From contig NZ_JPMY01000009.1 of NCBI RefSeq assembly GCF_000761545.1, forward strand, positions 124,001 to 188,000: a stretch of 64,000 nt of DNA, written 5' to 3'. Below the pieces are notes generated by a model. It made no database searches, was not told where the DNA came from, and saw only the letters and a program-made list of their open reading frames with translations. Of this stretch, positions 39,892-48,447 are shown piece after piece. Both the position numbers and the translations under genes were made by a program. Position 1 is the stretch's first letter. Each line of letters opens with the position of its first letter. The stretch comes from Pseudomonas sp. ML96 (GTDB lineage: Bacteria; Pseudomonadota; Gammaproteobacteria; Pseudomonadales; Pseudomonadaceae).

Positions 39892-41718
39892 TCAGTCCGG
39901 CTCTACCGGTGCGCTCTCATCCATGCCCATGGCGTGCAGGCGCGCGTAGTAGCCGTTGAGCGCCAGCAGGTCGGCATGGCTACCGCGCTCGACGATGCGG
40001 CCCTGGTCCATCACCAGAATCTGGTCGGCCTTCTCGATGGTCGACAGGCGGTGGGCGATAACCAGCGTGGTGCGGCCCTTCATGACGCGATCAAGGGCCG
40101 CCTGGATGTGCCGCTCGGACTCGGTATCGAGGGCCGAGGTGGCCTCGTCGAGCACCAGTATCGGCGCATCCTTGAGCAGTGCACGGGCAATCGCCAGGCG
40201 CTGGCGCTGGCCACCCGAGAGCAGCACGCCATTCTCACCCACCAGGGTATCGAGCCCCTGCGGCAGCTTGGCCACGAACTCGGTGGCGTAGGCAGCTTCC
40301 ACGGCCTCTTCGATGGCGCTGCGCGGCGAGCCGGCCAGATCGCCATAGGCGATGTTGTTGGCCACGCTATCGTTGAATAGCGTCACCTGCTGGGTGACCA
40401 GGGCGATATGTCGGCGCAGGTTGCGCAGGCGGTATTCCTCGATATCCACGCCATCCAGCAGGATCTCGCCGTGCTCATGCCGGTAGAAGCGCGGAATTAG
40501 GTTGGCCAGGGTCGACTTGCCGCTGCCGGAGCGCCCGACCAGGGCGATCATCTGCCCCGGCTCGGCGGTGAAGCTGATGTCGCTGAGCACCGGCTTCTCG
40601 GTACCCGGATAGCTGAAATTGAGGTTACGTACCTCCAGGCGCCCACTGACTCGCTCGCGCTCGATGCTGCCCTTATCAATTTCGTTCGTTTCGTCGAGTT
40701 GCTCGAAGATGCTTTCCGCGCCCGCCACGCCGCGCTGGATAGTCGAGCTGACTTCCGAGAGCTGGCGAATCGGCTTGGGCAACAGACCCGCCAAGGTGAT
40801 GTAGGCCACCAGATCACCGGCCGAGGCGTCGCCACGCATGTACAGCACCAGGAACATCAGCACCGCCATGGCGGTGTAGATCACCAGCTGCAGCATCGGC
40901 GTGTAGACCGCTCCGGTCTTGGTCATGCGCAGTTGCTTCTGGGTGTTATCCAGCGACGCCGCCTCGAAACGCTCCGACTCGTAGCGCTCGCCGCCGAAGC
41001 TACGCACCACTCGGTAGCCCTGAATGGTCTCGGAGGCGATATGCGTCACGTCGCCCATCGCCACCTGGATCTTCTTGCTCTGCTTGCGGAACTTGCGACT
41101 GGCGCTGGTAACCATCAGGCCGATCAGCGGCAGGATCGCAACCATCACCAGGGTCAGCTTCCAGTTCATCAGCAGCAGCGAGGCGAACAGGAAGATCACC
41201 GTCATGCCTTCGCGGATAACCACCTTGATCGCATCGGTGGCGGCACCGGTGACCATGGTCACGTTGAAGGTGATGCGCGAGATCAGATGGCCCGAGTTGT
41301 GGTTGTCGAAGTAGCGATTGGGCAGCACCAGCAGCTTGTCGAACAGCGCCAGACGCAGGTCATGCACCAGCCCCAGCGAAACACGAGCCAGAAAATAGTT
41401 GCCCAGGTAGGAGCCGATGCCCTGCCACACGGCGATCAGGACGATCAGCAGCGGCACCGTCTGCAGCAGCTTCAGGTGCGCCAGGAACGGGATATCGGAG
41501 AGGTAGGGCACATCGGCGAAGAAACTGGCGTCCGGATTGGACAGCCCGTCGACGAAATACTTCAGGACGTAGCCCAGTGCTGGCTGGGTCGAAGCGAAGA
41601 TCAGGAAACCGAGAATACTGAGCAGGAATAGGCCGATGTAGGGGCGCACGTAGCCCAGCAAACGGAAATATATCCTCATGCTGGAAGAGTGAGAGCTATC
41701 GACTGGCTGATCGGACAT
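39892..41718 (-). CDS. msbA: Lipid A export ATP-binding/permease protein MsbA
   Basis: MsbA flips core-lipid A across the inner membrane. The 608-residue half-transporter has a six-helix membrane domain (about 25-330) and an ABC ATPase domain with Walker A GRSGSGKST, the signature LSGGQRQR, Walker B ILVLDEATSALD and the H-loop in VIAHRLST. It is divergent from the WaaL-type ligase and upstream of hldE, as in Pseudomonas. The 107-base gap to the ligase gene probably holds both promoters. Confidence 0.97.
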   Translation of the reverse strand: MSDQPVDSSHSSSMRIYFRLLGYVRPYIGLFLLSILGFLIFASTQPALGYVLKYFVDGLSNPDASFFADVPYLSDIPFLAHLKLLQTVPLLIVLIAVWQGIGSYLGNYFLARVSLGLVHDLRLALFDKLLVLPNRYFDNHNSGHLISRITFNVTMVTGAATDAIKVVIREGMTVIFLFASLLLMNWKLTLVMVAILPLIGLMVTSASRKFRKQSKKIQVAMGDVTHIASETIQGYRVVRSFGGERYESERFEAASLDNTQKQLRMTKTGAVYTPMLQLVIYTAMAVLMFLVLYMRGDASAGDLVAYITLAGLLPKPIRQLSEVSSTIQRGVAGAESIFEQLDETNEIDKGSIERERVSGRLEVRNLNFSYPGTEKPVLSDISFTAEPGQMIALVGRSGSGKSTLANLIPRFYRHEHGEILLDGVDIEEYRLRNLRRHIALVTQQVTLFNDSVANNIAYGDLAGSPRSAIEEAVEAAYATEFVAKLPQGLDTLVGENGVLLSGGQRQRLAIARALLKDAPILVLDEATSALDTESERHIQAALDRVMKGRTTLVIAHRLSTIEKADQILVMDQGRIVERGSHADLLALNGYYARLHAMGMDESAPVEPD

Positions 41719-41825
41719 GCGTGCATGAATCTTGATCGTGAAGGGGGCGCAGAGCTTACCACAGGGTGCCGAACCCCCGTTGATCGACTAAGATGCGACG
41801 TTTTTCATGAAGATGGACTTTTCAC

Positions 41826-43010
41826 GTGCCGGCACTTTCGATGCTCTCTCGATCCGCTCTGCCTTCATTCATAAATTTCACCGTTCGACGCTGGCTAGTG
41901 TTGGGCTATCTGGTGCTCCTCACCGGACTCTTCTGGTTGCCCAGCGGTAGCGCCTATACAAAGGCATTTTATGCCTTTATCGCCTTACCTGCCCTGCTGG
42001 GCTTGGTCATGACGCCAAAACGACTCGGTGACCTGCTGCGTGAACCGTTGGTCCTTGCAGTTTTGGCCCTGTCTGCGTGGCTGCTGACATCTCTCTTCTG
42101 GTCAGGGACCGATGACGACCTTGGCGGGCTGGCCAAGCGTCCTCTCTATCTTCTTCTATTCATCGTCGCCTGCTGCATGATCATTATGGAAAGCCGCGAG
42201 CTGCTACTGGGTGCGCTGCGTGCCGCCGCGGTTGTAGCTACCATCGCCGCTCTAGTGAACCTGGTCACATTCTTTATAGAGCCTCCCGTCGATGGCCGCC
42301 TTACAGGCCTTGCCGCGCTGCGTAATGCACTCCTGACCTCCCATGTGCTGGGCATGTTTTGCACCTACTGGGTAGCCAGTTGGCTGAGTCGTGACCTAGC
42401 TCGGGACTGGCTGCCGGCCCTCATGGCCATTCCGCTACTAATAGCCCTACTCGCCACCGGCTCACGCACTCCACTGATGGCACTGACACTGGTTAGCTTC
42501 TGGATGCTGCTAATGACTCCACAACGAGCTGCGATGCTAGTTGCCGCAATCGTGTCTATCGCAGCAATCTGCTTGATCGCAGCGCCCGAGCTGCTGCTGC
42601 AGCGCGGCGCCTCTTTCCGCCCACAAATCTGGGCAGACGCCCTAAGCCAGGCACAGGACCACCTATGGATCGGCTATGGCTATGACAGCACCTTCATATT
42701 CAGCGTTGAAGGCTTGGGCTATATGCGCGATCCACATAACGTTGAACTGGCAGTACTACTAGAGCTGGGACTAGTAGGACTGGGCCTATGGCTGACGATG
42801 TATGGCCTGGCACTCCTGCGCTGCCTGCGCCAGCGCATGGACAAAGGCTTTCAAATCGCATCTGCGATGCTGGTCTACGGATTCGCGGCAGGCCTCACCG
42901 AAGGCAGCAGCTTCCTCTCCCGTCCCAACGAAAGCTGGTTCCTAATCTGGATTCCCTTGGCCCTGATAATTGCCCTGTCCATCCACCAACGGAATATGGA
43001 AAGGATATGA
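41826..43010 (+). CDS. waaL: O-antigen ligase (WaaL-like)
   Basis: WaaL joins O-antigen chains to the completed core on the periplasmic side. The 394-residue protein has many hydrophobic helices, a large periplasmic loop (about 245-310, including RGASFRPQIWADALSQAQDHLWIGYG and the HNVELAVLLELG segment) and the Wzy_C-type ligase pattern. I start it at the GTG at 41826, with an ATG at 41841 possible. Codon use is clearly less G+C-rich than the neighbours (many CTA, ATA and similar codons), which is common for O-antigen genes. It overlaps the following kinase gene by 4 bases. Confidence 0.82.
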   Translation: MPALSMLSRSALPSFINFTVRRWLVLGYLVLLTGLFWLPSGSAYTKAFYAFIALPALLGLVMTPKRLGDLLREPLVLAVLALSAWLLTSLFWSGTDDDLGGLAKRPLYLLLFIVACCMIIMESRELLLGALRAAAVVATIAALVNLVTFFIEPPVDGRLTGLAALRNALLTSHVLGMFCTYWVASWLSRDLARDWLPALMAIPLLIALLATGSRTPLMALTLVSFWMLLMTPQRAAMLVAAIVSIAAICLIAAPELLLQRGASFRPQIWADALSQAQDHLWIGYGYDSTFIFSVEGLGYMRDPHNVELAVLLELGLVGLGLWLTMYGLALLRCLRQRMDKGFQIASAMLVYGFAAGLTEGSSFLSRPNESWFLIWIPLALIIALSIHQRNMERI

Positions 43011-43672
43011 AGACCGTAAGCGCACTGCAGCTGGAAGACCTTCTGCAAGGCTCTCAAACCATTGAAGAGGATGGCTTCGGCTTAAAAGTTGCGCGCCTAG
43101 CGAACGGGGACTTTCTCAAACTCTACCGACGTAAGCGCCTGCTGAGCTCTGCGCTCTGGTCACCTCCCGCCCTGCGCTTTGCACACAACGCCGAGCGTCT
43201 ACGGCAGCTCGGTATCACCACTCCGGAAATCGAAGCCCTGCTGTTGATCCCCGAACGACAACTGAACGCCGTGCGCTACCGCCCTCTGCCAGGCGACACC
43301 CTGAGAAACCACTGGCGCATGTTGGACGACAAGAGTAGAGAGCAGGCGGTCGAACAGTTCGGCGCTTTCCTCGGCAAACTGCACCTGCTTGGCATCTACT
43401 TCCGTTCCCTGCACCTGGGCAATGTGCTGCAACTGCCCAGCGGAGAGTTAGGACTCATAGATCTTTCAGACATGAAGGTCTCGAATCGACCGCTAGCCAG
43501 CTGGAAGCGCCGCCGCAACCTGCAGCATATCCTTCGCTACCCGGAGGACGCCCACTGGCTACTACAGCAGCACCGGGCCGCCTGGATGCGCGGCTATACA
43601 GCTAGTTGCGGAAAAGCCGCCGCAGCTAGCCTGGGACGCGCCATATCCCAAATCACTGCACCCGCTAGCTGA
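43007..43672 (+). CDS. Small WaaP/KdkA-like LPS kinase
   Basis: The 221-residue protein is a short kinase-like domain. It has a lysine-containing strand (DFLKLYRRKRLL), a catalytic-type loop with HLGNVL and the metal motif LIDLSDM. The HLGN loop lacks the HxD aspartate, with Ser-Leu before the histidine, so activity is uncertain. It starts with an ATG that overlaps the ligase stop (ATGA), and P. aeruginosa has a comparable gene next to waaL. A role in LPS core phosphorylation is inferred. Its 3' end overlaps the convergent glycosyltransferase by 8 bases. Confidence 0.75.
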   Translation: MKTVSALQLEDLLQGSQTIEEDGFGLKVARLANGDFLKLYRRKRLLSSALWSPPALRFAHNAERLRQLGITTPEIEALLLIPERQLNAVRYRPLPGDTLRNHWRMLDDKSREQAVEQFGAFLGKLHLLGIYFRSLHLGNVLQLPSGELGLIDLSDMKVSNRPLASWKRRRNLQHILRYPEDAHWLLQQHRAAWMRGYTASCGKAAAASLGRAISQITAPAS

Positions 43673-44525
43673 AGAGCAACCGCCCCAACGCCCTCAAGGT
43701 CTTGTTATTCCAGCTGCGCAACGGCAATCGGCGCAGCAGCTCGCGCGCCAATGGCTTATCGTCGCGCGCGCACTTAAGCAGCATCGAGTTGAGAAAGCGC
43801 GCGCAGGTCTTGGGATAGGCCGGGTGATCGTCGAAGCGCGCGTAGGTGGCAAGCACCGTGTCGATCATGAAGCGGCGATTCTTGTAGGTGTTGGTGCCGT
43901 GCACGCGGTACTGCGCCACCACATCCGGCAGCACGTCGATGAAGTACCCCGCACGGGCGATCTTCAGCTCGACCAGCAGGTCCTCCAGGCGGATGCTGGG
44001 ATCGAAGCACCCCACCTGCTCCAATACGTCGCGACGGAACAGCAGGGTCGGCGCAGGAGCGCCCGCCTTGTCGGAGCAGAATACATCCTCGAAGTCGAGC
44101 CGACGAAAGGGTCGCTGGCGATCACGCCGGGCCAGCGACTGCCCGTCGCCATCGATATGGGCGATGTTGCCCGCACAGATGCCGACCTCGGGCTTGTCCT
44201 GCAGATAGGCGACCTGCTTCGCCAGGCGCTCCGGCAGCATCACATCATCGGAGCCAAAGGGTGCAATCAGGCTGCCGCGCGCGCGCGCGATGCAATCGTT
44301 GAGGGTGCGTGCCAGACCCTGGTTGGTCTGCACACGGAAATCGAAACCATGCTTGCGCTGCAGGGCCTGGATGCGCTCGACGCTGTCATCCTTGGAGCCA
44401 TCGTCGACCACCAGCAGCTCTACTGCGGGATAAGTCTGCGCCAGCACACTCTCGATGGCCGCCTCCACATAGGACGCGTGGTTGTATGAGGCGATGATCA
44501 CCGTGACCAGCGGCTGCTCACTCAT
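43665..44525 (-). CDS. wapR: GT2 glycosyltransferase, WapR-like
   Basis: The 286-residue cytoplasmic enzyme has a GT-A fold: VTVIIASYNHASYVEAAIESVLAQTY, VVDDGSKDDS and the metal-binding FGSDDVMLPE. In P. aeruginosa the GT2 at this place is WapR, which adds the rhamnose that accepts O antigen, and I infer the same role from position. It is the last gene of the minus-strand LPS series and overlaps the upstream gene by 8 bases. A different sugar specificity is possible. Confidence 0.7.
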   Translation of the reverse strand: MSEQPLVTVIIASYNHASYVEAAIESVLAQTYPAVELLVVDDGSKDDSVERIQALQRKHGFDFRVQTNQGLARTLNDCIARARGSLIAPFGSDDVMLPERLAKQVAYLQDKPEVGICAGNIAHIDGDGQSLARRDRQRPFRRLDFEDVFCSDKAGAPAPTLLFRRDVLEQVGCFDPSIRLEDLLVELKIARAGYFIDVLPDVVAQYRVHGTNTYKNRRFMIDTVLATYARFDDHPAYPKTCARFLNSMLLKCARDDKPLARELLRRLPLRSWNNKTLRALGRLLFS

Positions 44526-45657
44526 GCCCGGTCTCCAGCATGCCCTCGATCAGCTCGCGGTAGTGCCTACGGAAGTCGTCTATCGAGTGGGCCTGGCAGA
44601 GGTAGGCATAGGCGCGCTCGCCTTCGGCCCTACGGGCTTGCGGCGGCAGCTCGGCAATCTCACGCAGGCGCACGGCCAATTCAGCGGCATTGCCGCAAGC
44701 AAAGATTCGCCCGCCACAGTCTTCGAGGATCGGGCGCAGGCTGTCGATGTCGGAGCCCATCACCGGTAGATGCCCGCTCATGCCCTCCAGCAGGGCCAGC
44801 GGCAACCCCTCACTCAACGACGGCATAACGAAGGCATCGAAGCCGCGCACATACTGCAAGGCATCCTCCTTCGCCCCGAGCAGATGCACCCGCGCCTGCA
44901 GGCCGTGACGGGCGATGGCCGCCTCCAGGTCTGCGCGCGCGCGGCCTTCACCGATGATGGCGACCTGTGCCTGCGGAAAGTCGGAGGCGAGCTGCGCGAA
45001 CGCCTCGATCAGATGGATATGCCCCTTGACCGGCACCAGGCGGCCGATGGTACCGAATACGAATGCCTCGGGCGCCAGCCCGAGCCTACGACGAGCCTCC
45101 TCCGGCGCATGCTGCAGGCCCTCAGCGCGGGCGATATCGATGGCATTGTTGATCTGCACCGTATTGGCCGCAGTAAAGCCCGCGCCGCAGCCCCGCAGGT
45201 AGTCGCGTACCGCCCGCGATACACCGACCACTCGCCAGTTGGCCCGCAGCAGCCGACGCGACTCCCAGCAGCGGTAGCTGCGGTCGAAGTCGCCGATGCC
45301 ATGCTGCACCCCGATACAGCCGGGGATCTTCAGCAGCAGATTGAGGATCATCAGCATGTTCATCGGCTTGAAACGATGCGCGACGACCACGTCGAAGCGC
45401 TCGGCGCGACAGAACCGGTACAGGCGCCACAGCGCCCGCAACCGCAGGCCCTTGAGCGCGCCCTGAGAAAAGCCGAAGTAGACTGAGCGCGCCGCACGGC
45501 TCTCGGGCTCGCCCGGTCCCGGCCGGCCACGCAGAAAGCCGGTGACGACCTCATAGCGCTCCACCGGCAGACCTTGGATGACCTGCTCGGCCAGGTCCGA
45601 GGCATTAACGTTGTAGCGATTCTGCAGTTGCAGAACCTTGATGCGACGCTGACTCAT
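44518..45657 (-). CDS. GT4 glycosyltransferase, Ssg-like
   Basis: The protein has 379 residues from the ATG at 45657 (MSQRRIKVLQLQNRYNVNASDL); a GTG at 45681 is in frame but would overlap the previous gene. It has the GT-B fold of family 4 with GTIGRLVPVKGHIHLIEAF and the EGLPLALLE motif (EX7E-type) in DAFVMPSLSEGLPLALLEGM. The corresponding P. aeruginosa gene, ssg, is needed for core and O-antigen structure and for motility-related traits. The sugar added is unknown. Confidence 0.75.
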   Translation of the reverse strand: MSQRRIKVLQLQNRYNVNASDLAEQVIQGLPVERYEVVTGFLRGRPGPGEPESRAARSVYFGFSQGALKGLRLRALWRLYRFCRAERFDVVVAHRFKPMNMLMILNLLLKIPGCIGVQHGIGDFDRSYRCWESRRLLRANWRVVGVSRAVRDYLRGCGAGFTAANTVQINNAIDIARAEGLQHAPEEARRRLGLAPEAFVFGTIGRLVPVKGHIHLIEAFAQLASDFPQAQVAIIGEGRARADLEAAIARHGLQARVHLLGAKEDALQYVRGFDAFVMPSLSEGLPLALLEGMSGHLPVMGSDIDSLRPILEDCGGRIFACGNAAELAVRLREIAELPPQARRAEGERAYAYLCQAHSIDDFRRHYRELIEGMLETGHE

Positions 45658-45668
45658 GGCGGGTTCTT

Positions 45669-46568
45669 TTAGCTCAGCCACAGGCGCAGGGCCTTGCGGG
45701 TATAGGAAAGCTTGAGCAGCACCCGCCAGTCCGTGCGCAGGGCCTCGCGATAGTATTCGCGGGCACTGTCCCGCTCTCCAGCCAGCAGGCAGGTGCGGAA
45801 CAGCGACAGGCAGCGCTGCGCGCGATAGGCGGGCTTGAGCGACTGCAGGTCCGCCGGGAGCCTGGCGAAGACCTCGTCCACCAGAGCCAGGCCAACCTTG
45901 CGCGCGGCCTCAGCGTCATGCCGCAAGCTACCGGGGTGCTTGTGGATACGCGCCAGGGTCAGCGGCAGCACCACGACCTGGCGCTGCACCAGGCAATAGG
46001 CAAAGACCGGCAGGTCCTCACTATGGCGCAGATGCTCGGGATACGGGCGCTCCAGCAACAGCTCGCGCAGGAATATCGTGGAGCCGTGACCAAGAGCGAT
46101 CCACTTTTCCAGCAGGTAACCCTCGAGACGCCGCAGGGCGTCATCGGGTACCGCGCTGGCAGGGTGTTCACGCTCGCGGCCGTCGGGCTGCACGGCCACG
46201 TGGCCCGCCAGCCACAGGCCGACATCCGGTTGTTCGCGCAGCTTTGCGCAGAGCAGGGGCAGCACGCCGGGGACCAGTTCGTCGTCGGCATCAAGCAGCA
46301 ACACATGGCGCCCCTGAGCCAGGCGCACGCCATTATTGCGCGCCGCCGAAGGGCCACCATTGGCCTGGCGCACACCCTGAAAGGCGGCGCCATAGCGCTG
46401 ACTCAGAGTAGTGAAGACCGCCGGGGTATCGTCGCTGGAGCCATCGTCCACCACCCAGAGTTCGACCTCCGGGGTAGCCTGCGACAACACCGACTCGACA
46501 GCACGCGGGAGCACGCCCGCGTAGTTGTAGGTGGGGATGACAATGCTAAGCAGAGGCTTAGCCGACAT
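45669..46568 (-). CDS. GT2 glycosyltransferase in the LPS core cluster
   Basis: The 299-residue protein starts MSAKPLLSIVIPTYNYAGVLPRAVESVLSQATPEVELWVVDDGSSDDTPAV, a GT-A glycosyltransferase 2 fold with the DDGSSDD and LDADDELVPG motifs. It overlaps the carbamoyltransferase by 11 bases and precedes the GT4 gene by 11. P. aeruginosa PAO1, from memory, has other genes here (dnpA, mig-14-like, wapH), so this is a strain- or species-specific core enzyme. The donor sugar is unknown. Confidence 0.82.
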   Translation of the reverse strand: MSAKPLLSIVIPTYNYAGVLPRAVESVLSQATPEVELWVVDDGSSDDTPAVFTTLSQRYGAAFQGVRQANGGPSAARNNGVRLAQGRHVLLLDADDELVPGVLPLLCAKLREQPDVGLWLAGHVAVQPDGREREHPASAVPDDALRRLEGYLLEKWIALGHGSTIFLRELLLERPYPEHLRHSEDLPVFAYCLVQRQVVVLPLTLARIHKHPGSLRHDAEAARKVGLALVDEVFARLPADLQSLKPAYRAQRCLSLFRTCLLAGERDSAREYYREALRTDWRVLLKLSYTRKALRLWLS

Positions 46569-48315
46569 TGTCGTACCAATCCTTGCCGTCCTTGACCACG
46601 AGGATGTCTTCCATGATCAGGTACTGCAGGTCGGAGCCGTAGAACATGTTCAGCGCGTCGGTCGGCGAGCAGATCATCGGCTCACCGCGGCGGTTGAGCG
46701 AGGTGTTCAGCGACACGCCGTTGCCGGTGAGTTTTTCCAGCTCCAGCATCAGGTCGTACCAGCGCGGGTTGAAGCGGCGCTCCAGCACCTGGGCGCGGGA
46801 AGTGCCGTCCTCGTGCACCACTTCGCCGACGCGGTTCTTCCACTCCTCGTTGACCTCGAAGGTGAAGGTCATGAACGGGCTCGGATGGTCGACCTTGAGC
46901 ATCTGCGATGCCACGGTGTCGAGCATCGACGGGCAGAAGGGTCTCCAGCGCTCGCGGAACTTGATCTGCTCGTTGATGCGGTCGGCCACGCCCGGCACGC
47001 TCGGGCAGCCGATGATCGAACGGCCGCCGAGGGCGCGCGGGCCGAACTCCATGCGACCCTGGAACCAGGCCACAGGGTTGGCGTCGACCATGATCTTGGC
47101 GATGCGCTGCGCGGTGTTGTCGATGCGCTTGAACACCGGCTTGCTCGGGTGGCGAGCGCAGGCCGCGATCACGTCCTCGTTGGAGTAGGACGGGCCGAGG
47201 TAGACATGCTCCATCTTCTCCACCGGCACGCCGCGCTGGTGCGAGACGTAGGCTGCGGCACCGACCGAAGTACCGGCGTCGCCGGAAGCCGGCTGCACGA
47301 ACAGCTCCTTCACGTCGTCGCGGGCGATGATCTTCTGGTTCAGCTTGACGTTCAGCGCGCAGCCGCCGGCGAAGGCGATCTTGCCGGTTTCCTTGAGGAT
47401 GTCGCCGAGGTAGTACTCCATCATCTCCAGCGCCAGCTTCTCGAACAGCGCTTGCATGCTGGCGGCGTAGTGGATGTACGGATCGTCGGCGATGTCGCCC
47501 TGGCGTTTCGGCCCCAGCCACTCGATCAGCTTGGGCGAGAAGTAGTAGCCCTTGCCGTTTTCCTTGTAGCGACGGAAGCCGATGACGTTGGCGTAGTCGG
47601 TGTTGATGATCAGCTCGCCGTTCTCGAACTTGGCCAGGCGCGAGAAGTCGTACTTGGCCGCGTCGCCGTAGGGCGCCATGCCCATGACCTTGAACTCGCC
47701 GTCGAGCATCTCGAAGCCGAGGAACTCGGTGATCGCACCATACAGGCCGCCGAGCGAATCCGGATCGTAGAACTCCTTGATCTTGTGGATCTTGCCGTTC
47801 TCGCCGTAGCCGAAGAAGGTGGTGGCGTACTCACCCTTGCCGTCGATGCCGAGGATCGCGGTCTTTTCCTTGAAGCCCGAGCAGTGGTAGGCGCTGGAGG
47901 CGTGGGCCAGGTGGTGCTCGACCGGCTCGATCTTGACCTTCTTCAGGTCGAAGCCCAGCTGCTCCAGGCACCACTGAATCTTCTTGTGGTAGCGCTTGTA
48001 GCGGCGATTACCCATCAGGATCGCGTCGAGCGAGCGGTCCGGGGCGTACCAGTAGCGCTTGGCGTAGTGCCAGCGGGCCTTGCCGAACAGGCTGATCGGG
48101 GCGAACGGAATGGCCACCACGTCGACGTCGGACGGCTTGATCCCGGCCTGTTCCAGGCAGAACTTGGCGGACTCGTAGGGCATGCGGTTCTTCGCATGCT
48201 TGTCGCGCACGAAGCGCTCTTCCTCGACCGCCGCGATCAACTTGCCGTCGATGTACAGGGCGGCGGACGGGTCATGGCTGAGTGCGCCGGACAGGCCGAG
48301 AATGGTCAATGCCAC
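46558..48315 (-). CDS. NodU/CmcH-family O-carbamoyltransferase (LPS core)
   Basis: The enzyme transfers a carbamoyl group from carbamoyl phosphate by way of a carbamoyl-adenylate. The start is the GTG at 48315 (585 residues), where AGAGG lies 7 bases upstream and the product begins with LTILGLSGALSHDPSAAL. The N-terminal Kae1-like part has HHLAHASSAYHCSGF, and the C-terminal part has EFGPRALGGRSI. In Pseudomonas LPS the HepII residue carries a 7-O-carbamoyl group, and the gene at this place is the recognised candidate. A perfect TATAAT upstream suggests its own promoter. Confidence 0.9.
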   Translation of the reverse strand: MALTILGLSGALSHDPSAALYIDGKLIAAVEEERFVRDKHAKNRMPYESAKFCLEQAGIKPSDVDVVAIPFAPISLFGKARWHYAKRYWYAPDRSLDAILMGNRRYKRYHKKIQWCLEQLGFDLKKVKIEPVEHHLAHASSAYHCSGFKEKTAILGIDGKGEYATTFFGYGENGKIHKIKEFYDPDSLGGLYGAITEFLGFEMLDGEFKVMGMAPYGDAAKYDFSRLAKFENGELIINTDYANVIGFRRYKENGKGYYFSPKLIEWLGPKRQGDIADDPYIHYAASMQALFEKLALEMMEYYLGDILKETGKIAFAGGCALNVKLNQKIIARDDVKELFVQPASGDAGTSVGAAAYVSHQRGVPVEKMEHVYLGPSYSNEDVIAACARHPSKPVFKRIDNTAQRIAKIMVDANPVAWFQGRMEFGPRALGGRSIIGCPSVPGVADRINEQIKFRERWRPFCPSMLDTVASQMLKVDHPSPFMTFTFEVNEEWKNRVGEVVHEDGTSRAQVLERRFNPRWYDLMLELEKLTGNGVSLNTSLNRRGEPMICSPTDALNMFYGSDLQYLIMEDILVVKDGKDWYDNVG

Positions 48316-48398
48316 GGGAAAGCCTCTTGCTGCTACGGGCGGGCGGGCCGCCACGGAAAGTGGAAGGCGGACACGAGGCCGCCCAAACAAAGCCAGGG

Positions 48399-48404
48399 AT
48401 TATA
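48399..48404 (-). promoter_or_regulatory. -10 element ahead of the carbamoyltransferase
   Basis: The minus strand reads TATAAT at this place, 84 bases upstream of the GTG start and inside the 132-base gap after the tandem kinase. I see no good -35 match at 16-18 bases. Confidence 0.45.
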
Positions 48405-48447
48405 ACGGCTGCACCGGGCCTAGGGTATTCCAGCCAGCCGAAGCGCC

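Noticed and set aside
46531..48405. 624-codon open frame on the plus strand
   Set aside because: It lies opposite the carbamoyltransferase, whose motifs are clear, and its composition is repetitive Val/Ala/Asp/Leu as expected for an antisense frame.
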